Below are positions 25,830 to 33,209 of a stretch of 64,000 nucleotides of DNA, piece after piece (within the stretch, counting starts at the first letter, position 1; each line of letters opens with the position of its first letter). The DNA lies in the NCBI RefSeq assembly GCF_000298295.1, contig NZ_AMGM01000013.1, forward strand, positions 16,708-80,707, written 5' to 3'. The translations under genes and the position numbers were made by a program. Below the pieces are notes generated by a model, which made no database searches, was not told the origin of the DNA, and was given only the letters and a program-made list of their open reading frames with translations. The stretch is from Cecembia lonarensis LW9 (lineage in GTDB: Bacteria > Bacteroidota > Bacteroidia > Cytophagales > Cyclobacteriaceae).

Positions 25830-26513
25830 TTACTGGCCATGAATGGCTGCACATATTTTTCTTAAAGACGCTTCCAAATCCCCGTCTGCGGTTTTGAAGG
25901 CATCTGCATCTATGGTAAGTGGAGCGCCTAATACGACAAGAGGTGCGCCCAATTTCGGGCATTGGATAGCCTGTTCCAAGCTCAGCCCACCAACGGCTTG
26001 TACGGGGATTTTTACTGCAGCTACTACCTCCTTCAATTGGTCCAATGGGCTTGGCATCGGCTTGCCTGCGGCAGCAATTCCTCTTCTCTCGTCATAACCT
26101 ATGTGATGAATCACATAATCACAGCCCAGGTCTTCGAGGAATTTTGCCCCTGCGACCATATCCGGGCAACCCAAATTGTCCCCCATCACCCCAATGCCAT
26201 AATCTTTACCGGCCTTTACCACACATTTGATGGTTTCTTCATGTGCCCTTGCCATCACGACCACATGGGTGGCACCTGCTTTGGCCATCATTTCAGCTTC
26301 CAGGTAGCCGCCGTCCATGGTTTTTAGATCAGCTACAATGGGTGTGTCAGGGAAGGCTTCTCTTAATTTTCTGACTCCATGGAGGCCTTCGGCTAAAATT
26401 AAAGGCGTGCCGGCTTCTAGCCAGTCTACACCTGCACGAAGGGCCATGGCAGCGGTTTCCAATGCCTCATCGATATTGGTCAGGTCCAAAGAAATTTGAA
26501 CAATGGGTTTCAT
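25830..26513 (-). CDS. 3-hexulose-6-phosphate synthase / 3-keto-L-gulonate-6-P decarboxylase family protein
   Basis: This 227-residue TIM barrel belongs to the orotidine-monophosphate decarboxylase suprafamily. It has the ADLKTMD motif (Asp-x-Lys-x-x-Asp) near 60-66, an N-terminal QISLDLTNIDEAL strand with a conserved Asp, and a phosphate-binding LGAPLTIDAD near the C-terminus. Relatives either condense formaldehyde with ribulose-5-P or decarboxylate 3-keto-L-gulonate-6-P. With sugar-acid genes around it and no 6-phospho-3-hexuloisomerase, a decarboxylase role in sugar-acid breakdown is more likely. It is separated from the nagB-like gene by 128 bases that hold a repeat hairpin. Confidence 0.85.
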   Translation of the reverse strand: MKPIVQISLDLTNIDEALETAAMALRAGVDWLEAGTPLILAEGLHGVRKLREAFPDTPIVADLKTMDGGYLEAEMMAKAGATHVVVMARAHEETIKCVVKAGKDYGIGVMGDNLGCPDMVAGAKFLEDLGCDYVIHHIGYDERRGIAAAGKPMPSPLDQLKEVVAAVKIPVQAVGGLSLEQAIQCPKLGAPLVVLGAPLTIDADAFKTADGDLEASLRKICAAIHGQ

Positions 26514-26603
26514 AGGCTATTTAGGTCTGATGGGGTCTTTTTAAAGATAGGACTTTGATTCTTTTTTGACAAAAAAGGAAAGAATTCTTAATTTAATATG
26601 AGA

Positions 26604-26638
26604 CGGGAAGCATTCAACCAAACACTTCCCGATTTTAT
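26604..26638 (+). repeat. 3'-hairpin remnant of the repeated RNA element (copy 4)
   Basis: The stem cgggaag/cttcccg (26604-26610, 26625-26631) is preceded by atgaga and followed by attttattttt, on the plus strand. It matches the terminator hairpin at 21995-22030 and 29434-29472. It lies between two minus-strand genes, so it cannot end a local mRNA in that orientation. Confidence 0.5.
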
Positions 26639-26641
26639 TTT

Positions 26642-27346
26642 TTAGGTGCTTAGGCTACTCATATCGATCAGACATTCCACATTGGGGTGCATCCAAAGGA
26701 AAGTGGCAGGGCAATAGGTGCTGATTCTTCTTTCCAGAATTTCTTGGATGGCGTCCTGTTTTCCTTTTCCGGTTACGAGGAAAATAATTTTCCTGGCCTG
26801 CATGATGCCTTGCATGCCCACGCAAAGTCCATAGGCCGGTTCTGTTCCTTTGGAAAGGTTAGGGTCATGCTGAATCGTGGAGGGTTCCAAGAGGTTTTTG
26901 TGGAAACCCGTTTCCAGATATTCCCCAGGTTCATTGAATGCAATGTGGCCGTTTTTTCCCAAACCCAAAATGATTACATCAAAAGGGCCATTTTCCTGAA
27001 TATAGGCCTCCATCCTTTCGCACTCTTGTTCTACAAGTTCTGGTTTGGTGTCAAAACTTACATACATATCCTTTGCAATATGTAAAGGGTCTAGTATATG
27101 TTTTTTGATATAGGATTCGCAGGAATCGGGATGATCCAATGGGATGATTCCCCATTCATCCATTTTGACAATAGTAAGACTGCCAAAAACACTGGGTTTC
27201 TTGGCCATTTCTGCATACATGCCGGTTGGGGAGTTACCTGTAGCGGCGCAAAAGAGTAAATTACTTTTTTTACTTGCCTCTTGTTCTACTATGCCCGCAG
27301 CCTGTTTGCTAAGGGATTCATAGTCTTTCACATAATGAATGTTCAT
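26642..27346 (-). CDS. NagB/6-phosphogluconolactonase-fold sugar phosphate isomerase
   Basis: This 234-residue protein is related to glucosamine/galactosamine-6-phosphate deaminases. The N-terminal AATGNSPTGMYAEM forms the phosphate loop, KMDEWG carries the conserved Asp, and GLGKNGHIAFNEPG is the family signature with catalytic His. It may deaminate and isomerise an aminosugar phosphate (galactosamine-6-P isomerase type). It could also act on another sugar phosphate in this alditol/sugar-acid operon. It is 37 bases downstream of the alditol-oxidase-like gene and on the same transcript. Confidence 0.88.
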   Translation of the reverse strand: MNIHYVKDYESLSKQAAGIVEQEASKKSNLLFCAATGNSPTGMYAEMAKKPSVFGSLTIVKMDEWGIIPLDHPDSCESYIKKHILDPLHIAKDMYVSFDTKPELVEQECERMEAYIQENGPFDVIILGLGKNGHIAFNEPGEYLETGFHKNLLEPSTIQHDPNLSKGTEPAYGLCVGMQGIMQARKIIFLVTGKGKQDAIQEILERRISTYCPATFLWMHPNVECLIDMSSLST

Positions 27347-27383
27347 AAGGGTTTGGGGTCTATTGTTTAAAATTTAAATCGAG

Positions 27384-28751
27384 TCAGTTATTTCCCAAAA
27401 TGTTCCTCTCAATGAAAGGGTTTCGGAATTTTCCTTCTGCGTCATATTGATGCATGAGTTTTCTAAAGTCATTGAGTTTCGGATACCTGCTCTCCAGTTC
27501 AGAAGGGGAAATGGTGAATAATTTAGCCCAATGGGGCCTGGCTTGAAAAGGGGCCAATCTTGCTTCCATTTTAGGCAAAATTTCCATTACCTCGGGGACT
27601 TCCTGTTTCCACGTGGTATGAATAGCGATGGCATCTCTATGATAGCAGGGGCTCAACCATAGCTCATCTGCCTTGATGGCCCGTATTTCTGAAATAAACA
27701 ATAAAGGGCTGATTTCATTGGCCATTTCCTGAATACTTGAAATGGCTTCGTATGCATGTTCTATGGGAATAAAATATTCTGATTGTAATTCTTTACCTGC
27801 ACTGGGTTGGAACTCCATTTTGAAATGGGGGAGGATTTCAAACCATTTTTTAGTCTCACCCAGCTGGGTGGTACAACTTTCAGCGGACATGCTCTGCACT
27901 GGATGAACCGCTTTTTCATATGGGGATGCCCCGAATAATTCCGAAGGGAAACCAAATTCTCCATTTTCATTGGGGCGTTTCTTTACCCAAACCTGATTGA
28001 TATTTTCACTTTTCCAATCAGTAAACAAGCTGACACTGTAGCCAGCTCCCATGATTTCAGCCAAATGGTCTTTGAGTACATGCATCGGTAAATCTTTATA
28101 AATTACCTGTGCCATGTCATAGGAAGGTTCGATGTCTAGGGTAACCTTGGTTAACATCCCGACAGCACCCAGTCCAATAACTGCCCCCATAATGTCAGGG
28201 TCTTTTTGCCGGCTAAGCCTTACCAATGCTCCATTTCCATTAATAAATTCAATAGCTGCTACAGCGCTTGAAAGATTGCCATTTTCCATTCCCGATCCAT
28301 GGGTAGCTGTACTGATGGAACCGGCAATGGAAATATGGGGCAAAGAAGCAAGATTATGTAAAGCGTATCCTTCTTTTTCTAGTAATAGGCAAAGGTCTCC
28401 ATATTTCATCCCGGCTTCGACGGTTACTTTTCGGGTTTCTTTGTCAAGCTCCACCAAGCGATTCAAAAAGTTGGTCGAAACCAAATGTTCTTCACTGTCA
28501 GCAATGGAGTTAAATGAGTGCCTGGAACCCAACACTCGTAATTTTGGAAGTTCTTTAACCAAACGGACAGCTTCTTCCAAATTTTTGGGTTGGTGGAGAT
28601 GGGTTGTGCTGAATTGTAAATTTCCCGCCCAATTATAGAGCGTTTCTGTGGATGCTATTTTTTCATGCTTAGGGTTACATTGGAGGAGCGGGCTTACAAT
28701 AGCTGCTCCCGCAAGGGTGGAGGCTGTTTTGAGAAATTGTCTTTTGTCCAT
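27384..28751 (-). CDS. FAD-dependent alditol oxidase-like protein (D-arabinono-1,4-lactone oxidase family)
   Basis: This 455-residue flavoprotein is of the vanillyl-alcohol-oxidase fold. The FAD-binding domain shows GSRHSFNSI, with H78 at the position of the covalent 8-alpha-histidyl FAD link. It also shows AGSISTATHGSG and the PCYHRDAIAIHTTW active-site strand of the ALO C-terminal domain. Relatives oxidise the primary alcohol of xylitol, sorbitol or galactitol to the aldose with H2O2 release. The N-terminus MDKRQFLKTASTLAGAAIVS with LLQC looks like an exported lipoprotein, so oxidation is probably periplasmic. It is the first gene of the seven-gene operon. Confidence 0.88.
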   Translation of the reverse strand: MDKRQFLKTASTLAGAAIVSPLLQCNPKHEKIASTETLYNWAGNLQFSTTHLHQPKNLEEAVRLVKELPKLRVLGSRHSFNSIADSEEHLVSTNFLNRLVELDKETRKVTVEAGMKYGDLCLLLEKEGYALHNLASLPHISIAGSISTATHGSGMENGNLSSAVAAIEFINGNGALVRLSRQKDPDIMGAVIGLGAVGMLTKVTLDIEPSYDMAQVIYKDLPMHVLKDHLAEIMGAGYSVSLFTDWKSENINQVWVKKRPNENGEFGFPSELFGASPYEKAVHPVQSMSAESCTTQLGETKKWFEILPHFKMEFQPSAGKELQSEYFIPIEHAYEAISSIQEMANEISPLLFISEIRAIKADELWLSPCYHRDAIAIHTTWKQEVPEVMEILPKMEARLAPFQARPHWAKLFTISPSELESRYPKLNDFRKLMHQYDAEGKFRNPFIERNILGNN

Positions 28752-29443
28752 AGTGGCTGGGAATAATTAAGAACAAGGGCATTGACAAGTTAATAAAAAT
28801 GAAGGAGTAATGTAGGGAAACCGGGTTAAATCCATAATCACTTTAGCTTGACATGTTTTGGTGACAATGATTTTCAAAAAATGAGACGGGAAGTTGCTTC
28901 GCAAGAACTGCATCCTGTTTCTGCGGTTATATTTAAAGTATTAATATCCATTTTATCGAATGGATTTAAAACCGAATAAACAGAAAGCAAGGTTTGATGC
29001 AAAAAATTAAATTCCCGATTGATTTATCCTGTACAAGGTTTCATGTTTTAATTAATAATGGAAGAAAGCCGTAATGACTGTTTATAAGTTTGTTGATAAA
29101 TCAAAAATTGATGTTAATATTTTGTTGATAAATAAATATATAAAATTTTGTTTTTTAAAAACAAATTTACGTACTTTGATAACATCAAGTGAGAGATAAA
29201 AGATCGAAAGTAGTATTTCGGACTGACTTTGAAAATGTAAAAGTTATTTGTGAAGGAGCTTTGATCAACTGGTTAAAGTTTGAGACGGGAAACCGCAGAA
29301 GCATTTTACTTTTGACTTGAACCGCAAGGTTGAAAGTAATTTTGAGAGGGGGTTTTTCGGTTTGGGTAACTGGATCGAAAGTCGTAATAACTGTAGCTTG
29401 ACATGATTTGATGATTACGGTTATCAGATCATGAAGCGGGAAG
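28752..29443. other. Gap with partial and full copies of the repeated RNA element
   Basis: No gene is present. It holds the 3'-end copy 3 (28852-28918), an AT-rich leader and full copy 2 (29175-29472). The 29185-29454 minus-strand frame lies inside the RNA element and is not credible. Confidence 0.65.
28852..28918 (+). repeat. 3'-end copy of the repeated RNA element (copy 3)
   Basis: It keeps tttagcttgacatg, the hairpin catgttttgg/tcaaaaaatg (28852-28861 with 28874-28883) and a degraded terminator stem starting gacgggaag. The 5' half present in copies 1 and 2 is missing. Confidence 0.5.
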
Positions 29444-29472
29444 TCAATCTGCAAAGATTGCTTCCCGCTTTT
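29175..29472 (+). ncRNA. Repeated structured RNA element, copy 2
   Basis: This element is co-linear with copy 1 and has 29 identical 5' bases. Hairpin cgaaa/tttcg (29205-29209 with 29216-29220) stands at exactly the same offset as tgaag/cttca in copy 1. An 11-bp stem catgatttgat/atcagatcatg (29402-29412 with 29423-29433) corresponds to the copy 1 stem, with compensating base changes. The terminator (29434-29443 with 29461-29470) has an extended caatc/gattg upper stem. The 3' end overlaps the last codons of a truncated collagen-like gene on the other strand. Confidence 0.65.
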
Positions 29473-29836
29473 GTTTTTTATCAGTGTATATTTTTTGAAC
29501 GATGTTTAATTTCGCCCATTCCTCAAAGTCGACTAATTGCACAAAGACCAAGACTGCTCCGGAATTAACCACATTAGGGGTAAGGTCTGGGATGGGTTCT
29601 ATATAAGAGAAACCATAGCCCTCTTCGCCTTCTTCTTCATCTTCAAACCAGCCTTCTTCAATAGTTTGAAAATCTACTATTTTATAAGCACCAATTCCTG
29701 CAGGGCCTTGGGGCCCGATAGTGCCTTGCGCGCCAGCAGCACCTTGAGGACCAGCGGGTCCCGCAGGTCCAACAGGACCTTCCGGTTCTTCGTATGACAG
29801 GGAAAATACCACCACTGATTGGCCATTTCGGCACAT
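29444..29836 (-). pseudogene. Collagen-like repeat protein, probably truncated
   Basis: This 130-residue frame has Gly-X-Y repeats (GPVGPAGPAGPQGAAGAQG, about residues 21-47). They are followed by the acidic EEGWFEDEEEGEEGYGF and a VVNSGAVLVFVQL strand, as in Bacteroidota collagen-like surface proteins. Family members usually begin with a lipoprotein signal and continue after the strand. Here the N-terminus MCRNGQSVVVFSL is not a clean signal, and the C-terminus reads into the RNA element's terminator hairpin (29434-29470). It looks like a remnant cut by that element, but a short functional protein cannot be excluded. Confidence 0.55.
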
Positions 29837-29954
29837 TTATATAAAATATCAGTGGCGATTAACTGAAAATCTTTTAATGGTTTTTCCTCTGTCTAAAGTT
29901 TGGGTATATTGAGAGGACGAGTTTCAGCAATAAACCTATTTAACCACAACCCGC

Positions 29955-31286
29955 ATGATACTGATCTTGACCATCTTGCTTGCCTTGGCCATTATCCTGA
30001 TCGCCATCGTTAAGTTTGATATCCACCCTTTTTTAGCACTTTTTGTTACCGCCATTTTGTATGGATTGTTGTCAGGAATGTCCGGAGACCTCATCATCAA
30101 ATCTATTTCTGAGGGTTTTGGAGGCGTCCTTGGCAGTATTGGATTGCTGATTCTTTTGGGTGTGTTTTTGGGTACTTTCCTGGAGAAGACTGGGGGAGCC
30201 ATTGTCATAGCTGAAAAAATCCTGGATTGGATCGGTCATAAATCTGTTACCAAAGCCATGTTGCTCTGCGGTTATATTCTATCCATCCCCGTTTTTGGAG
30301 ACAGTACCTTTATCATGATGAATCCGATCAGTAAGTCCCTTTCCCTAAAAAGCAAGGTGCCTTATGCAGCGACTACTATTGCAGTAGCTTTGGGTGCCAC
30401 TGCTTCCCATTCCCTTGTTCCGCCCACCCCAGGGCCAATTGCCACAGCAGGTATTCTGGAAGCAGATCTCGGCATGGTGATCTTTTGGGGGCTGATTATC
30501 AGTTTGATCACATTAATACCTTCCTATTATTTTATCAAAAAAGTAGCTTATAAAATTCCTTTAGAGCCCCAATTGGCAAAAATTGACACTGAAAAAATTG
30601 AAAAGAAATACCCCTCAGCAGCGAAGTCCTTTATGCCGGTCGTATTGCCTTTGTTATTAATAATCCTGGCTTCTATTGCCAAATACCCTTCCCAACCCTT
30701 TGGAGACGGCATCTTTACCACCATCATTACCTTTGTCGGCAGTCCGGTGATAGCCCTATTGTTAGGTGTTTTTCTTTCCTTTACTTTACCTGCCAAATTT
30801 GACAATAAATTACTTTCCTCTTCAGGCTGGATAGGAGAAGCCATTTTAATTGCAGCGCCTGTGATTCTTATTACCGGAGCAGGTGGAGTATTTGGGAAAA
30901 TGCTGCAAAACTCAGGCATTGCGGATTTGGTCGGAGAAGGTTTGGCCAGTGCCAGCTGGGGAATCTTCTTACCTTTTCTGATTGCCTTTTCCCTAAAAAC
31001 TGCCCAAGGTTCTTCCACTGTGGCCATGATTACCACAGCCTCCATCATTGCCCCATTATTAGGGTCTTTAGGCATGGATTCTGAATCCATGCGTGTTTTT
31101 GCTGTATTGGCTACCGGAGCTGGCGCAATGGCTATTTCTCATGCCAATGACAGCTTTTTCTGGGCGGTTACCCAATTGTCTGGTTTAAAAATCTCTCAAG
31201 GAAACAAAACCCATAGCTTAGGAACCATCATCATGTCCTTTACAGCTATAGGTCTCATTTTCCTGATTACCAAAATTTTCTATTAA
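29955..31286 (+). CDS. GntP family gluconate/sugar-acid permease (1)
   Basis: This 443-residue inner-membrane transporter has about 12-14 hydrophobic helices. GntP-type motifs include FGGVLGSIGLLILLGVFLG, the SHSLVPPTPGPIATAG loop and the late AISHANDSFFWAV signature. It would bring in gluconate or another aldonate by proton symport. It ends immediately before the convergent SDR gene's stop, with no base between. Next to a gluconate-5-dehydrogenase-like SDR this strongly suggests aldonate catabolism. A second GntP gene is at 40049. Confidence 0.93.
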   Translation: MILILTILLALAIILIAIVKFDIHPFLALFVTAILYGLLSGMSGDLIIKSISEGFGGVLGSIGLLILLGVFLGTFLEKTGGAIVIAEKILDWIGHKSVTKAMLLCGYILSIPVFGDSTFIMMNPISKSLSLKSKVPYAATTIAVALGATASHSLVPPTPGPIATAGILEADLGMVIFWGLIISLITLIPSYYFIKKVAYKIPLEPQLAKIDTEKIEKKYPSAAKSFMPVVLPLLLIILASIAKYPSQPFGDGIFTTIITFVGSPVIALLLGVFLSFTLPAKFDNKLLSSSGWIGEAILIAAPVILITGAGGVFGKMLQNSGIADLVGEGLASASWGIFLPFLIAFSLKTAQGSSTVAMITTASIIAPLLGSLGMDSESMRVFAVLATGAGAMAISHANDSFFWAVTQLSGLKISQGNKTHSLGTIIMSFTAIGLIFLITKIFY

Positions 31287-32066
31287 TCAACGGGCTGTCC
31301 AACCCCCATCTACAGTAATGATAGATCCCACCATATAGGTAGCGGCATCACTGGCCAGGAAAAGGGCAGCTCCCTGGATTTCTTTCAGTTCACCCCACCT
31401 GCCCAAGGCGGTGGCACCGACTACAAATTTTTTACCCTCTTCTGTGTCTGCAATGGGTAAATTCATTTCCGTAAGAAAAGGTCCTGGACAAATGGCGTTT
31501 ACTGTGATGTTAAATGGAGCAAGTTCCAAAGCCAAGGCCCTTGTCATTTGTACCACCGCGCCTTTGCTCGAGGTATAGGGTGTCCTGTTTGCCAAGCCGA
31601 CCAAGCCTAAGGTGCTGGCCAAGTTGATAATGCTCCCTTTTTTTGCGGCTTTCATATAAGGCGTAACAGCACGGTTACACAACCAAGTCCCGGTCACATT
31701 GATATCCATGACTTTTTGGAAATCCTCCAAACTCAGTTCATCAATAGCGCCACGAATATTGATTCCCGCACTGTTGATCAAAATGTCAATTCGGCCAAAT
31801 AATTCAATGGCCTTTTGGGCCATGGCTTCGGTTTGCTCCTGATTGGATACATCTGCACTGAAATAGCTTACTTTAACCGGGTATTGGGAAGCCAGTTCCT
31901 TGGCTGCTTTTTCTCCCTCAGCTTGGTTTCTGCTTACAAGCATTACGTTGGCACCTGCCGAGGCCAACCCGGCTGCCATGGCAAGGCCCAAGCCCTTCGA
32001 GCCACCAGTTACGATGGCCGCTTTTCCACTTAAATCAAAAAGTTTTATTCCAGGTAGATTTTCCAT
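31287..32066 (-). CDS. SDR oxidoreductase, gluconate 5-dehydrogenase-like
   Basis: This 259-residue short-chain dehydrogenase shows TGGSKGLG at the cofactor loop, NSAGINIRG, the Ser-Tyr-Lys triad in INLASTLG and YTSSKGA, and the C-terminal GSIITVDGGWTAR. It is most like the 2-deoxygluconate/gluconate 5-dehydrogenase subgroup, which interconverts gluconate and 5-ketogluconate or related acids. It lies 33 bases downstream of the TIM-barrel isomerase gene and converges with GntP. Substrate is inferred from context. Confidence 0.93.
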   Translation of the reverse strand: MENLPGIKLFDLSGKAAIVTGGSKGLGLAMAAGLASAGANVMLVSRNQAEGEKAAKELASQYPVKVSYFSADVSNQEQTEAMAQKAIELFGRIDILINSAGINIRGAIDELSLEDFQKVMDINVTGTWLCNRAVTPYMKAAKKGSIINLASTLGLVGLANRTPYTSSKGAVVQMTRALALELAPFNITVNAICPGPFLTEMNLPIADTEEGKKFVVGATALGRWGELKEIQGAALFLASDAATYMVGSIITVDGGWTAR

Positions 32067-32099
32067 AGTCTTTCATTTAGATAATTAGAATGCTTTGTT

Positions 32100-33209
32100 T
32101 TATTGATTCATGTTTAGTTTGTCTTGGCTGTAAGCCAAGCAAGCAAGGATATTTTCTTCCTCCTTTGATAATTTTTCTTCAGGATTCAATGTGCTGATGA
32201 TAGGTAGGTCTTCGGGGAAACCTTTATCCCTTACCAACCTCAGTGTTTTTGCCAGTTCATTTCCCGGCAAATCCCCAAAAGTTTTCCAATATTCCTCCTC
32301 CAGACAGGGGATTTTCAAGGGGTCCCGGGTAATCATTTCTAAGTTGAATTTGATGTCGGGATTGTATTCCATACAAAGGGCCACTGCTTTTTCCAGGTTG
32401 ACCACTCCTTGTCCAAGAGGGATTTCTGAAAGTAAAAACCCCTCTTCATATGCCTTTAGCCCCATGTCTTTGATATGGGTGGAAAAGGCATAAGGCGCCA
32501 GAATTTCAATGACTTCATCCGGATCTTCCAAAAGGGAAATGTTATTTCCAAAATCCAAGGTCACCCCTGCCCATTGATTATCCAGCCACTGAATGATTTC
32601 TAACAATTCCCTGGCCCTCCAGTCCTTATGGTTTTCAATGGCAAGTTTTGCCCGATGCTTTTCTGCTATTTTGCAGGCTGTTTTTAAGGCCTTCAAGGAT
32701 TCTTCCTTAAAACTGTCAAATTCTGATCGGCTTTTAAAAGTCTCATAGCGTCTTCCTCCCAAGCAAACGGTTCGGAAAATACCCACTCCGGCCGATTTGG
32801 CTATTTCAATTTGCTTTTCAAAGGTGTTGGCTTCTTTCTCTGACCTGGGAAGCCCTATACTTCCTTCAATGAACATATTAAGAGCTTTGCTTCTTTCCCT
32901 GAGTTGGCCTGCAAATTCATTGGTCCAATTTTGCACCCCAACTTGTATGCCTCCGGCACCTATTTTATGGCAGTGTTCCAATAGCTGAAGGGCATTTTGA
33001 AATCCAGGAAAATCCTGGCTGTCTACGGAGGAATTCCATCGTAGCCCATAAGAATGCACGACTATCCCCATTTTTTGCCTAGTAACAGATTTTCCCAAAA
33101 CAGGTCCTGGAAAATTCATGGCCAATGCCAACATTCCCGCACTGAGGAGAAAATTTCTGCGGCTAGGGTCAAAGGGGTGTTGGGGTTCAAGTGTGGGTTT
33201 CATGGTCAA
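32100..33209 (-). CDS. Exported sugar phosphate isomerase/epimerase-like protein (Tat signal)
   Basis: This 369-residue TIM-barrel protein (xylose isomerase-like) has a Tat-type signal, SRRNFLLSAGMLALAMNFPG (about 16-35). Metal-ligand candidates are the Glu in LAIENHKDW, the Asp in VTLDFGNN, the His in STHIKDMG and the Glu in FNLEMIT. Proteins of this kind accompany heme-dependent dehydrogenases in Planctomycetes and Cytophagales catabolic clusters, but the reaction is unknown. Its start overlaps the end of the cytochrome gene by four bases, so it is translationally coupled to it. Confidence 0.88.
   Translation of the reverse strand: MTMKPTLEPQHPFDPSRRNFLLSAGMLALAMNFPGPVLGKSVTRQKMGIVVHSYGLRWNSSVDSQDFPGFQNALQLLEHCHKIGAGGIQVGVQNWTNEFAGQLRERSKALNMFIEGSIGLPRSEKEANTFEKQIEIAKSAGVGIFRTVCLGGRRYETFKSRSEFDSFKEESLKALKTACKIAEKHRAKLAIENHKDWRARELLEIIQWLDNQWAGVTLDFGNNISLLEDPDEVIEILAPYAFSTHIKDMGLKAYEEGFLLSEIPLGQGVVNLEKAVALCMEYNPDIKFNLEMITRDPLKIPCLEEEYWKTFGDLPGNELAKTLRLVRDKGFPEDLPIISTLNPEEKLSKEEENILACLAYSQDKLNMNQ

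Noticed and set aside
25804..25962. N-terminal extension of the alcohol dehydrogenase
   Set aside because: The added 53 residues are Arg/Cys-rich, overlap the next gene and have no counterpart in the family; ATG at 25803 fits.
22184..28751. Naming the operon as a ribulose-monophosphate formaldehyde pathway
   Set aside because: The HPS-like gene has no 6-phospho-3-hexuloisomerase partner; the surrounding genes fit sugar-acid breakdown better.
29185..29454. 89-residue minus-strand frame
   Set aside because: It lies wholly inside the repeated RNA element with its terminator; no protein-like features.
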